From: Alitta virens
Lineage: Eukaryota > Annelida > Polychaeta > Phyllodocida > Nereididae
Assembly: GCA_932294295.1 (NCBI GenBank)
Contig: OW028581.1
Span: forward strand, 9,879,526-9,943,525
Length of the DNA: 64,000 nucleotides
Reading direction: 5' to 3'
Below the pieces are notes generated by a model. The model worked only from the letters and a program-made list of their open reading frames with translations, did no database searches and was not told the origin of the DNA. This document shows, one piece after another, positions 40,488-55,000 of the stretch. A program made the position numbers and the translations under genes. Each line of letters opens with the position of its first letter. The stretch's first letter is position 1.

Positions 40488-42350
40488 ATAATTTCAGAAT
40501 GGTCATACTGAATGTTTGACCAAATCAGAATAGTCAAACTCAATGATCGAACATTTCAGAATTGTCAAACTCAATTTTCAATCAAACCAAAATGGTTGGA
40601 CTGAATGTTTGATTAACTCAGATTGGTCAAACAGAATGTCTGATCAACTCAGAATTGTCAGACTCAATGATCGATCATCTCAGAATTGTCAAACTCAATG
40701 ATCGAACATTTCAGAATTGTCAAACTCAATTTTCATTCAAACCAAAATGGTTGGACTCAATGTTTGATTAATTCAGAATGGTCATACTGAATGTTTGATC
40801 AACTCAGAATAGTCAAACTCAATGATCGAACATTTCCGAATTGTCAAACTCAATTTTCATTCAAACCAAAATGGTTGGACTCAATGTTTGATTAGCTCAG
40901 CATGGTCATACTAAATGTTTGACCAAATCAGAATAGTCAAACTCAATGATCGAACATTTCAGAATTGTCAAACTCAATGATCGAACATTTCAGAATTGTC
41001 AAACTCCATTTTCATTCAAACCAAAATGGTTGGACTCAATGTTTGATTAATTCAGAATGGTCATACTGAATGTTTGACCAAATCAGAATAGTCAAACTCA
41101 ATGATCGAACATTTCAGAATTGTCAAACTCAATTTTCAATCAAACCAAAATGGTTGGACTGAATGTTTGATTAACTCAGATTGGTCAACAGAATGTCTGA
41201 TCAACTCAGAATAGTCAGACTCAATGATCGATCATCTCAGAATTGTCAAACTCAATGATCGAACATTTCAGAATTGTCAAACTCAATTTTCATTCAAACC
41301 AAAATGGTTGGACTCAATGTTTGATTAATTCAGAATGGTCATATGGAATGTTTCATCAACTCAGAATAGTCAAACTCAATGATCGAACATTTCAGAATTG
41401 TCAAACTCAATTTTCATTCAAACCAAAATGGTTGGACTCAATGTTTGATTAGCTCAGAATGGTCATACTAAATGTTTGACCAAATCAGAATAGTCAAACT
41501 CAATGATCGAACATTTCAGAATTGTCAAACTCAATGATCGAACATTTCAGAATTGTCAAACTCAATTTTCATTCAAACCAAAATGGTTGGACTCAATGTT
41601 TGATTAATTCAGAATGGTCATATTGAATGTTTGATCAACTCAGAAGAGTCAAACTCAATGATCGAACATTTCCGAATTTTCAAACTCAATTTTCATTTAA
41701 ACCAAAATGGTTGGACTCAATGTTTGATTAGCTCAGAATGGTCATACTAAATGTTTGACCAAATCAGAATAGTCAAACTCAATGATCGAACATTTCAGAA
41801 TTGTCAAACTCAATGATCGAACATTTCAGAATTGTCAAACTCAATTTTAATTTAAACCAAAATGGTTGGACTCAATGTTTGATTAATTCCGAATGGTCAT
41901 ACTGAATGTTTGACCAAATCAGAATAGTCAAACTGAATGATCGAACATTTCAGAATTGTCAAACGCAATTTTCAATCAAACCAAAATGGTTGGACTCAAT
42001 GTATGATTATCTGAGAATGGTCATACTGGATGTTTGATCAACTCAGAATAGTCAGACTCAATGATCAATCATCTCAGAATTGTCAAACTCAATGATCGAA
42101 CATTTCAGAATTGTCAAACTCAATTTTCATTCAAACCAAAATGGTTGGACTCAATGTTTGATTAATTCAGAATGGTCATACTGAATGTTTGATCAACTCA
42201 GAATAGTCAAACTCAATGATCGAACATTTCAGAATTGTCAAACTCAATTTTCATTCAAACCAAAATGGTTGGACTCAATGTTTGATTAGCTCAGCATGGT
42301 CATACTAAATGTTTGACCAAATCAGAATAGTCAAACTCAATGATCGAACA
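39815..42350 (+). repeat. 2.5-kb block repeating 31,030-33,565
   Basis: The shift is a constant 8,785 bp: 23-bp monomer (31,458 and 40,243), TGATAATTTC (31,701 and 40,486), GAATTTTC (32,890 and 41,675) and GCTCAGCATGG (33,504 and 42,289). The match overlaps the previous block, so this part of the array combines two source copies, as unequal exchange would produce. Confidence 0.78.
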
Positions 42351-43782
42351 TTTCAGAATAGTCAAACTCAATGATCGAACATTTCAGAATTGTCAAACTC
42401 AATTTTCAATCAAACCAAAATGGTTGGACTGAATGTTTGATTAACTCAGATTGGTCAACAGAATGTCTGATCAACTCAGAATAGTCAGACTCAATGATCG
42501 ATCATCTCAGAATTGTCAAACTCAATGATCGAACATTTCAGAATTGTCAAACTCAATTTTCATTCAAACCAAAATGGTTGGACTCAATGTTTGATTAATT
42601 CAGAATGGTCATATGGAATGTTTCATCAACTCAGAATAGTCAAACTCAATGATCGAACATTTCAGAATTGTCAAACTCAATTTTCATTCAAACCAAAATG
42701 GTTGGACTCAATGTTTGATTAGCTCAGAATGGTCATACTAAATGTTTGACCAAATCAGAATAGTCAAACTCAATGATCGAACATTTCAGAATTGTCAAAC
42801 TCAATGATCGAACATTTCAGAATTGTCAAACTCAATTTTCATTCAAACCAAAATGGTTGGACTCAATGTTTGATTAATTCAGAATGGTCATATTGAATGT
42901 TTGATCAACTCAGAAGAGTCAAACTCAATGATCGAACATTTCCGAATTGTCAAACTCAATTTTCATTTAAACCAAAATGGTTGGACTCAATGTTTGATTA
43001 GCTCAGAATGGTCATACTAAATGTTTGACCAAATCAGAATAGTCAAACTCAATGATCGAACATTTCAGAATTGTCAAACTCAATGATCGAACATTTCAGA
43101 ATTGTCAAACGCAATTTTCAATCAAACCAAAATGGTTGGACTCAATGTATGATTATCTGAGAATGGTCATACTGGATGTTTGATCAACTCAGAATAGTCA
43201 GACTCAATGATCAATCATCTCAGAATTGTCAAACTCAATGATCGAACATTTCAGAATTGTCAAACTCAATTTTCATTCAAACCAAAATGGTTGGACTCAA
43301 TGTTTGATTAATTCAGAATGGTCATACTGAATGTTTGATCAACTCAGAATAGTCAAACTCAATGATCGAACATTTCAGAATTGTCAAACTCAATTTTCAT
43401 TCAAACCAAAATGGTTGGACTCAATGTTTGATTAGCTCAGCATGGTCATACTAAATGTTTGACCAAATCAGAATAGTCAAACTCAATGATCGAACATTTC
43501 AGAATTGTCAAACTCAATGATCGAACATTTCAGAATTGTCAAACTCCATTTTCATTCAAACCAAAATGGTTGGACTCAATGTTTGATTAATTCAGAATGG
43601 TCATACTGAATGTTTGACCAAATCAGAATAGTCAAACTCAATGATCGAACATTTCAGAATTGTCAAACTCAATTTTCAATCAAACCAAAATGGTTGGACT
43701 GAATGTTTGATTAACTCAGATTGGTCAACAGAATGTCTGATCAACTCAGAATAGTCAGACTCAATGATCGATCATCTCAGAA
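41243..43782 (+). repeat. Two adjacent 1,270-bp units, each missing a different 4-mer
   Basis: Units 41,243-42,512 and 42,513-43,782 are both 1,270 bp, 124 bp shorter than the 1,394-bp reference at 32,458-33,851. From unit start to GCTCAGCATGG the reference has 1,046 bp, unit 1 has 1,046 and unit 2 has 922. From there to the unit end the reference has 348, unit 1 has 224 and unit 2 has 348. Unit 1 therefore lost the 4-mer with CTCCATTTTC (join near 42,355) and unit 2 lost the 4-mer with TTTTAATTTAAACC and ATTCCG (join near 43,110). A full GCTCAGCATGG-to-end part resumes in unit 2. Confidence 0.85.
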
Positions 43783-44576
43783 TTGTCAAACTCAATGATC
43801 GAACATTTCAGAATTGTCAAACTCAATTTTCATTCAAACCAAAATGGTTGGACTCAATGTTTGATTAATTCAGAATGGTCATATGGAATGTTTCATCAAC
43901 TCAGAATAGTCAAACTCAATGATCGAACATTTCAGAATTGTCAAACTCAATTTTCATTCAAACCAAAATGGTTGGACTCAATGTTTGATTAGCTCAGAAT
44001 GGTCATACTAAATGTTTGACCAAATCAGAATAGTCAAACTCAATGATCGAACATTTCAGAATTGTCAAACTCAATGATCGAACATTTCAGAATTGTCAAA
44101 CTCAATTTTCATTCAAACCAAAATGGTTGGACTCAATGTTTGATTAATTCAGAATGGTCATATTGAATGTTTGATCAACTCAGAAGAGTCAAACTCAATG
44201 ATCGAACATTTCCGAATTGTCAAACTCAATTTTCATTTAAACCAAAATGGTTGGACTCAATGTTTGATTAGCTCAGAATGGTCATACTAAATGTTTGACC
44301 AAATCAGAATAGTCAAACTCAATGATCGAACATTTCAGAATTGTCAAACTCAATGATCGAACATTTCAGAATTGTCAAACTCAATTTTCATTCAAACCAA
44401 AATGGTTGGACTCAAAGTTTGATTAATTCAGAATGGTCATACTGAATGTTTGACAAAATCAGAATTGTCAAACTCAATGATCGAACATTTCCGAATTGTC
44501 AAACTCAATTTTCAATCAAACCAAAATGGTTGGACTCAATGTATGATTATCTCAGAATGGTCATACTGAATGTTTG
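43783..44576 (+). repeat. Block following the 1,270-bp units
   Basis: It begins as a third unit would (TCATATGGAATG near 43,880, CAGAAGAGTC near 44,183) and then carries CTCAAAGTTTG near 44,413 and TGACAAAATC near 44,451, as in 26,833-27,600 and 33,852-34,620. It is all satellite. Confidence 0.75.
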
Positions 44577-47500
44577 ATCAACTCAGAATAGTCAGACTCA
44601 ATGATCGATCATCTCAGAATTGTCAAACTCAATGATCGAACATTTCAGAATTGTCAAACGCAATTTTCATTCAAACCAAAATGGTTGGACTGAATGTTTG
44701 ATTAACTCAGATTGGTCAAACAGAATGTCTGATCAACTCAGAATAGTCAGACTCAATGATCGATCATCTCAGAATTGTCAAACTCAATGATCGAACATTT
44801 CAGAATTGTCAAACTCAATTTTCATTCCAACCAAAATGGTTGGACTCAATGTTTGATTAATTCAGAATGGTCAAACAGAATGTCTGATCAACTCAGAATA
44901 GTCAGACTCAATGATCGATCATCTCAGAATTGTCAAACTCAATGATCGAACATTTCAGAATTGTCAAACTCAATTTTCATTCAAACCAAAATGGTTGGAC
45001 TCAATGTTTGATTAATTCAGAATGGTCATACTGAATGTTTGATCAACTCAGAATAGTCAAACTCAATGATCGAACATTTCCGAATTGTCAAACTCAATTT
45101 TCATTCAAACCAAAATGGTTGGACTCAATGTTTGATTAATTCAGAATGGTCATACTGAATGTTTGACCAAATCAGAATAGTCAAACTCAATGATCGAACA
45201 TTTCAGAATTGTCAAACTCAATTTTCAATCAAACCAAAATGGTTGGACTGAATGTTTGATTAACTCAGATTGGTCAAACAGAATGTCTGATCAACTCAGA
45301 ATAGTCAGACTCAATGATCGATCATCTCAGAATTGTCAAACTCAATGATCGAACATTTCAGAATTGTCAAACTCAATTTTCATTCAAACCAAAATGGTTG
45401 GACTCAATGTTTGATTAGCTCTGAATGGTCATACTAAATGTTTGACCAAATCAGAATAGTCAAACTCAATGATCGAACATTTCAGAATTGTCAAACTCAA
45501 TGATCGAACATTTCAAAATTGTCAAACTCAATTTTCATTCAAACCAAAATGGTTGGACTCAATGTTTGATTCATTCAGAATGGTCATATTGAATGTTTCA
45601 GAATAGTCAAACTCAATGATCGAACATTTCAGAATTGTCAAACTCAATTTTCATTCAAACCAAAATGGTTGGACTCAATGTTTGATTAGCTCAGAATGGT
45701 CATACTAAATGTTTGACCAAATCAGAATAGTCAAACTCAATGATCGAACATTTCAGAATTGTCAAACTCAATGATCGAACATTTCAGAATTGTCAAACTC
45801 AATTTTCATTCAAACCAAAATGGTTGGACTCAATGTTTGATTAATTCAGAATGGTCATTCTGAATGTTTGACCAAATCAGAATTGTCAAACTGAATGATC
45901 GAACATTTCAGAATTGTCAAACGCAATTTTCAATCAAACCAAAATGGTTGGAATCAATGTATGATTATCTCAGAGTGGTCATACTGAATGTTTGATCAAC
46001 TCAGTATAGTCAGACTCAATGATCGATCATCTCAGAATTGTCAAACTCAATGATCGAACATTTCAGAATTGTCAAACTCAATTTTCATTCAAACCAAAAT
46101 GGTTGGACTCAATGTTTGATTAATTCAGAATGGTCATACTGAATGTTTGATCAACTCCGAATAGTCAAACTCAATGATCGAACATTTCAGAATTGTCAAA
46201 CTCAATTTTCATTCAAACCAAAATGGTTGGACTCAATGTTTGATTAGCTCAGCATGGTCATACTAAATGTTTGACCAAATCAGAATAGTCAAACTCAATG
46301 ATCGAACATTTCAGAATTGTCAAACTCAATGATCGAACATTTCAGAATTGTCAAACTCAATTTTCATTCAAACCAAAATGGTTGGACTCAATGTTTGATT
46401 AATTCAGAATGGTCATACTGAATGTTTGACAAAATCAGAATTGTCAAACTCAATGATCGAACATTTCAGAATTGTCAAACTCAATTTTCAATCAAACCAA
46501 AATGGTTGGACTCAATGTATGATTATCTCAGAATGGTCATACTGAATGTTTGATCAACTCAGAATAGTCAGACTCAATGATCGATCATCTCAGAATTGTC
46601 AAACTCAATGATCGAACATTTCAGAATTGTCAAACTCAATTTTCATTCAAACCAAAATGGTTGGACTCAATGTTTGATTAATTCAGAATGGTCATACTGA
46701 ATGTTTGACCAAATCAGAATAGTCAAACTCAATGATCGAACATTTCCGAATTGTCAAACTCAATTTTCATTCAAACCAAAATGGTTGGACTGAATGTTTG
46801 ATTAACTCAGATTGGTCAAACAGAATGTCTGATCAACTCAGAATAGTCAGACTCAATGATCGATCATCTCAGAATTGTCAAACTCAATGATCGAACATTT
46901 CAGAATTGTCAAACGCAATTTTCATTCAAACCAAAATGGTTGGACTGAATGTTTGATTAACTCAGATTGGTCAAACAGAATGTCTGATCAACTCAGAATA
47001 GTCAGACTCAATGATCGATCATCTCAGAATTGTCAAACTCAATGATCGAACATTTCAGAATTGTCAAACTCAATTTTCATTCCAACCAAAATGGTTGGAC
47101 TCAATGTTTGATTAATTCAGAATGGTCAAACAGAATGTCTGATCAACTCAGAATAGTCAGACTCAATGATCGATCATCTCAGAATTGTCAAACTCAATGA
47201 TCGAACATTTCAGAATTGTCAAACTCAATTTTCATTCAAACCAAAATGGTTGGACTCAATGTTTGATTAATTCAGAATGGTCATACTGAATGTTTGATCA
47301 ACTCAGAATAGTCAAACTCAATGATCGAACATTTCCGAATTGTCAAACTCAATTTTCATTCAAACCAAAATGGTTGGACTCAATGTTTGATTAATTCAGA
47401 ATGGTCATACTGAATGTTTGACCAAATCAGAATAGTCAAACTCAATGATCGAACATTTCAGAATTGTCAAACTCAATTTTCAATCAAACCAAAATGGTTG

Positions 47501-48218
47501 GACTGAATGTTTGATTAACTCAGATTGGTCAAACAGAATGTCTGATCAACTCAGAATAGTCAGACTCAATGATCGATCATCTCAGAATTGTCAAACTCAA
47601 TGATCGAACATTTCAGAATTGTCAAACTCAATTTTCATTCAAACCAAAATGGTTGGACTCAATGTTTGATTAATTCAGAATGGTCATACGAAATGTTTCA
47701 TCAACTCAGAATAGTCAAACTCAATGATCGAACATTTCAGAATTGTCAAACTCAATTTTCATTCAAACCAAAATGGTTGGACTCAATGTTTGATTACCTC
47801 TGAATGGTCATACTAAATGTTTGACCAAATCAGAATAGTCAAACTCAATGATCGAACATTTCAGAATTGTCAAACTCAATGATCGAACATTTCAAAATTG
47901 TCAAACTCAATTTTCATTCAAACCAAAATGGTTGGACTCAATGTTTGATTAATTCAGAATGGTCATATTGAATGTTTCAGAATAGTCAAACTCAATGATC
48001 GAACATTTCCGAATTGTCAAACTCAATTTTCATTCAAACCAAAATGGTTGGACTCAATGTTTGATTAGCTCAGAATGGTCATACTAAATGTTTGACCAAA
48101 TCAGAATAGTCAAACTCAATGATCGAACATTTCAGAATTGTCAAACTCAATGATCGAACATTTCAGAATTGTCAAACTCAATTTTCATTCAAACCAAAAT
48201 GGTTGGACTCAATGTTTG
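44577..48218 (+). repeat. Super-repeat copy 4 (right partner of 36,444-40,487)
   Basis: Matches are described at the left partner. This copy lacks a 13-monomer (402-bp) stretch that lies between about 38,122 and 38,740 in the partner, with the join near 46,255-46,350. It carries CAGAGTGGTC (45,971), CAGTATAGTC (46,002) and ACTCCGAATAG (46,154). Identity ends where this copy has TTTGATTAATTC (48,217) and the partner TTTGATAATTTC (40,485). Confidence 0.77.
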
Positions 48219-51200
48219 ATTAATTCAGAATGGTCATACTGAATGTTTGACCAAATCAGAATAGTCAAACTCAATGATCGAACATTTCCGAATTGTCAAA
48301 CTCAATTTTCATTCAAACCAAAATGGTTGGACTCAATGTTTGATTAGCTCAGCATGGTCATACTAAATGTTTGACCAAATCAGAATAGTCAAACTCAATG
48401 ATCGAACATTTCAGAATTGTCAAACTCAATGATCGAACATTTCAGAATTGTCAAACTCCATTTTCATTCAAACCAAAATGGTTGGACTCAATGTTTGATT
48501 AATTCAGAATGGTCATACTGAATGTTTGACCAAATCAGAATAGTCAAACTCAATGATCGAACATTTCAGAATTGTCAAACTCAATTTTCAATCAAACCAA
48601 AATGGTTGGACTGAATGTTTGATTAACTCAGATTGGTCAACAGAATGTCTGATCAACTCAGAATAGTCAGACTCAATGATCGATCATCTCAGAATTGTCA
48701 AACTCAATGATCGAACATTTCAGAATTGTCAAACTCAATTTTCATTCAAACCAAAATGGTTGGACTCAATGTTTGATTAATTCAGAATGGTCATATGGAA
48801 TGTTTCATCAACTCAGAATAGTCAAACTCAATGATCGAACATTTCAGAATTGTCAAACTCAATTTTCATTCAAACCAAAATGGTTGGACTCAATGTTTGA
48901 TTAGCTCAGAATGGTCATACTAAATGTTTGACCAAATCAGAATAGTCAAACTCAATGATCGAACATTTCAGAATTGTCAAACTCAATGATCGAACATTTC
49001 AGAATTGTCAAACTCAATTTTCATTCAAACCAAAATGGTTGGACTGAATGTTTGATTAATTCAGAATGGTCATATTGAATGTGTGATCAACTCAGAAGAG
49101 TCAAACTCAATGATCGAACATTTCCGAATTGTCAAACTCAATTTTCATTTAAACCAAAATGGTTGGACTCAATGTTTGATTAGCTCAGAATGGTCATACT
49201 AAATGTTTGACCAAATCAGAATAGTCAAACTCAATGATCGAACATTTCAGAATTGTCAAACTCAATGATCGAACATTTCAGAATTGTCAAACTCAATTTT
49301 CATTCAAACCAAAATGGTTGGACTCAATGTTTGATTAATTCAGAATGGTCATACTGAATGTTTGACAAAATCAGAATTGTCAAACTCAATGATCGAACAT
49401 TTCCGAATTGTCAAACGCAATTTTCAATCAAACCAAAATGGTTGGACTCAATGTATGATTATCTCAGAATGGTCATACTGAATGTTTGATCAACTCAGAA
49501 TAGTCAGACTCAATGATCGATCATCTCAGAATTGTCAAACTCAATGATCGAACATTTCAGAATTGTCAAACTCAATTTTCATTCAAACCAAAATGGTTGG
49601 ACTCAATGTTTGATTAATTCAGAATGGTCATACTGAATGTTTGACCAAATCAGAATAGTCAAACTCAATGATCGAACATTTCCGAATTGTCAAACTCAAT
49701 TTTCATTCAAACCAAAATGGTTGGACTGAATGTTTGATTAACTCAGATTGGTCAAACAGAATGTCTGATCAACTCAGAATAGTCAGACTCAATGATCGAT
49801 CATCTCAGAATTGTCAAACTCAATGATCGAACATTTCAGAATTGTCAAACGCAATTTTCATTCAAACCAAAATGGTTGGACTGAATGTTTGATTAACTCA
49901 GATTGGTCAAACAGAATGTCTGATCAACTCAGAATAGTCAGACTCAATGATCGATCATCTCAGAATTGTCAAACTCAATGATCGAACATTTCAGAATTGT
50001 CAAACTCAATTTTCATTCCAACCAAAATGGTTGGAATCAATGTTTGATTAATTCAGAATGGTCAAACAGAATGTCTGATCAACTCAGAATAGTCAGACTC
50101 AATGATCGATCATCTCAGAATTGTCAAACTCAATGATCGAACATTTCAGAATTGTCAAACTCAATTTTCATTCAAACCAAAATGGTTGGACTCAATGTTT
50201 GATTATCTCAGAATGGTCATACTGAATGTTTGATCAACTCAGAATAGTCAAACTCAATGATCGAACATTTCCGAATTGTCAAACTCAATTTTCATTCAAA
50301 CCAAAATGGTTGGACTCAATGTTTGATTAATTCAGAATGGTCATACTGAATGTTTGAGCAAATCAGAATAGTCAAACTCAATGATCGAACATTTCAGAAT
50401 TGTCAAACTCAATTTTCAATCAAACCAAAATGGTTGGACTGAATGTTTGATTAACTCAGATTGGTCAAACAGAATGTCTGATCAACTCAGAATAGTCAGA
50501 CTCAATGATCGATCATCTCAGAATTGTCAAACTCAATGATCGAACATTTCAGAATTGTCAAACTCAATTTTCATTCAAACCAAAATGGTTGGACTCAATG
50601 TTTGATTAGCTCTGAATGGTCATACTAAATGTTTGACCAAATCAGAATAGTCAAACTCAATGATCGAACATTTCAGAATTGTCAAACTCAATGATCGAAC
50701 ATTTCAAAATTGTCAAACTCAATTTTCATTCAAACCAAAATGGTTGGACTCAATGTTTGATTCATTCAGAATGGTCATATTGAATGTTTCAGAATAGTCA
50801 AACTCAATGATCGAACATTTCCGAATTGTCAAACTCAATTTTCATTCAAACCAAAATGGTTGGACTCAATGTTTGATTAGCTCAGAATGGTCATACTAAA
50901 TGTTTGACCAAATCAGAATAGTCAAACTCAATGATCGAACATTTCAGAATTGTCAAACTCAATGATCGAACATTTCAGAATTGTCAAACTCAATTTTCAT
51001 TCAAACCAAAATGGTTGGACTCAATGTTTGATTAATTCAGAATGGTCATGCTGAATGTTTGACCAAATCAGAATTGTCAAACTGAATGATCGAACATTTC
51101 AGAATTGTCAAACGCAATTTTCAATCAAACCAAAATGGTTGGAATCAATGTATGATTATCTCAGAGTGGTCATACTGAATGTTTGATCAACTCAGAATAG

Positions 51201-52002
51201 TCAGACTCAATGATCGATCATCTCAGAATTGTCAAACTCAATGATCGAACATTTCAGAATTGTCAAACTCAATTTTCATTCAAACCAAAATGGTTGGACT
51301 CAATGTTTGATTAATTCAGAATGGTCATACTGAATGTTTGATCAACTCCGAATAGTCAAACTCAATGATCGAACATTTCAGAATTGTCAAACTCAATTTT
51401 CATTCAAACCAAAATGGTTGGACTCAATGTTTGATTAGCTCAGCATGGTCATACTAAATGTTTGACCAAATCAGAATAGTCAAACTCAATGATCGAACAT
51501 TTCAGAATTGTCAAACTCAATGATCGAACATTTCAGAATTGTCAAACTCCATTTTCATTCAAACCAAAATGGTTGGACTCAATGTTTGATTAATTCAGAA
51601 TGGTCATACTGAATGTTTGACCAAATCAGAATAGTCAAACTCAATGATCGAACATTTCAGAATTGTCAAACTCAATTTTCAATCAAACCAAAATGGTTGG
51701 ACTGAATGTTTGATTAACTCAGATTGGTCAACAGAATGTCTGATCAACTCAGAATAGTCAGACTCAATGATCGATCATCTCAGAATTGTCAAACTCAATG
51801 ATCGAACATTTCAGAATTGTCAAACTCAATTTTCATTCAAACCAAAATGGTTGGACTCAATGTTTGATTAATTCAGAATGGTCATATGGAATGTTTCATC
51901 AACTCAGAATAGTCAAACTCAATGATCGAACATTTCAGAATTGTCAAACTCAATTTTCATTCAAACCAAAATGGTTGGACTCAATGTTTGATTAGCTCAG
52001 AA
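46255..52002 (+). repeat. 5,748-bp tandem duplication, copy 1
   Basis: The unit is 186 monomers less 18 bp, which is exactly two 23-bp and two 30-bp monomers (186 x 31 - 16 - 2). Anchors to copy 2: TGACAAAATC (46,427 and 52,175), perfect 19-bp dyad (47,081 and 52,829), GTGTGATCAAC (49,081 and 54,829), TTTGAGCAAATC (about 50,353 and 56,101) and TCATGCTG (51,047 and 56,795). It contains sub-blocks starting at 47,588, 48,695 and 51,786. Confidence 0.88.
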
Positions 52003-55000
52003 TGGTCATACTAAATGTTTGACCAAATCAGAATAGTCAAACTCAATGATCGAACATTTCAGAATTGTCAAACTCAATGATCGAACATTTCAGAATTGTC
52101 AAACTCAATTTTCATTCAAACCAAAATGGTTGGACTCAATGTTTGATTAATTCAGAATGGTCATACTGAATGTTTGACAAAATCAGAATTGTCAAACTCA
52201 ATGATCGAACATTTCAGAATTGTCAAACTCAATTTTCAATCAAACCAAAATGGTTGGACTCAATGTATGATTATCTCAGAATGGTCATACTGAATGTTTG
52301 ATCAACTCAGAATAGTCAGACTCAATGATCGATCATCTCAGAATTGTCAAACTCAATGATCGAACATTTCAGAATTGTCAAACTCAATTTTCATTCAAAC
52401 CAAAATGGTTGGACTCAATGTTTGATTAATTCAGAATGGTCATACTGAATGTTTGACCAAATCAGAATAGTCAAACTCAATGATCGAACATTTCCGAATT
52501 GTCAAACTCAATTTTCATTCAAACCAAAATGGTTGGACTGAATGTTTGATTAACTCAGATTGGTCAAACAGAATGTCTGATCAACTCAGAATAGTCAGAC
52601 TCAATGATCGATCATCTCAGAATTGTCAAACTCAATGATCGAACATTTCAGAATTGTCAAACGCAATTTTCATTCAAACCAAAATGGTTGGACTGAATGT
52701 TTGATTAACTCAGATTGGTCAAACAGAATGTCTGATCAACTCAGAATAGTCAGACTCAATGATCGATCATCTCAGAATTGTCAAACTCAATGATCGAACA
52801 TTTCAGAATTGTCAAACTCAATTTTCATTCCAACCAAAATGGTTGGACTCAATGTTTGATTAATTCAGAATGGTCAAACAGAATGTCTGATCAACTCAGA
52901 ATAGTCAGACTCAATGATCGATCATCTCAGAATTGTCAAACTCAATGATCGAACATTTCAGAATTGTCAAACTCAATTTTCATTCAAACCAAAATGGTTG
53001 GACTCAATGTTTGATTAATTCAGAATGGTCATACTGAATGTTTGATCAACTCAGAATAGTCAAACTCAATGATCGAACATTTCCGAATTGTCAAACTCAA
53101 TTTTCATTCAAACCAAAATGGTTGGACTCAATGTTTGATTAATTCAGAATGGTCATACTGAATGTTTGACCAAATCAGAATAGTCAAACTCAATGATCGA
53201 ACATTTCAGAATTGTCAAACTCAATTTTCAATCAAACCAAAATGGTTGGACTGAATGTTTGATTAACTCAGATTGGTCAAACAGAATGTCTGATCAACTC
53301 AGAATAGTCAGACTCAATGATCGATCATCTCAGAATTGTCAAACTCAATGATCGAACATTTCAGAATTGTCAAACTCAATTTTCATTCAAACCAAAATGG
53401 TTGGACTCAATGTTTGATTAATTCAGAATGGTCATACGAAATGTTTCATCAACTCAGAATAGTCAAACTCAATGATCGAACATTTCAGAATTGTCAAACT
53501 CAATTTTCATTCAAACCAAAATGGTTGGACTCAATGTTTGATTACCTCTGAATGGTCATACTAAATGTTTGACCAAATCAGAATAGTCAAACTCAATGAT
53601 CGAACATTTCAGAATTGTCAAACTCAATGATCGAACATTTCAAAATTGTCAAACTCAATTTTCATTCAAACCAAAATGGTTGGACTCAATGTTTGATTAA
53701 TTCAGAATGGTCATATTGAAAGTTTCAGAATAGTCAAACTCAATGATCGAACATTTCCGAATTGTCAAACTCAATTTTCATTCAAACCAAAATGGTTGGA
53801 CTCAATGTTTGATTAGCTCAGAATGGTCATACTAAATGTTTGACCAAATCAGAATAGTCAAACTCAATGATCGAACATTTCAGAATTGTCAAACTCAATA
53901 ATCGAACATTTCAGAATTGTCAAACTCAATTTTCATTCAAACCAAAATGGTTGGACTCAATGTTTGATTAATTCAGAATGGTCATACTGAATGTTTGACC
54001 AAATCAGAATAGTCAAACTCAATGATCGAACATTTCCGAATTGTCAAACTCAATTTTCATTCAAACCAAAATGGTTGGACTCAATGTTTGATTAGCTCAG
54101 CATGGTCATACTAAATGTTTGACCAAATCAGAATAGTCAAACTCAATGATCGAACATTTCAGAATTGTCAAACTCAATGATCGAACATTTCAGAATTGTC
54201 AAACTCCATTTTCATTCAAACCAAAATGGTTGGACTCAATGTTTGATTAATTCAGAATGGTCATACTGAATGTTTGACCAAATCAGAATAGTCAAACTCA
54301 ATGATCGAACATTTCAGAATTGTCAAACTCAATTTTCAATCAAACCAAAATGGTTGGACTGAATGTTTGATTAACTCAGATTGGTCAACAGAATGTCTGA
54401 TCAACTCAGAATAGTCAGACTCAATGATCGATCATCTCAGAATTGTCAAACTCAATGATCGAACATTTCAGAATTGTCAAACTCAATTTTCATTCAAACC
54501 AAAATGGTTGGACTCAATGTTTGATTAATTCAGAATGGTCATATGGAATGTTTCATCAACTCAGAATAGTCAAACTCAATGATCGAACATTTCAGAATTG
54601 TCAAACTCAATTTTCATTCAAACCAAAATGGTTGGACTCAATGTTTGATTAGCTCAGAATGGTCATACTAAATGTTTGACCAAATCAGAATAGTCAAACT
54701 CAATGATCGAACATTTCAGAATTGTCAAACTCAATGATCGAACATTTCAGAATTGTCAAACTCAATTTTCATTCAAACCAAAATGGTTGGACTGAATGTT
54801 TGATTAATTCAGAATGGTCATATTGAATGTGTGATCAACTCAGAAGAGTCAAACTCAATGATCGAACATTTCCGAATTGTCAAACTCAATTTTCATTTAA
54901 ACCAAAATGGTTGGACTCAATGTTTGATTAGCTCAGAATGGTCATACTAAATGTTTGACCAAATCAGAATAGTCAAACTCAATGATCGAACATTTCAGAA

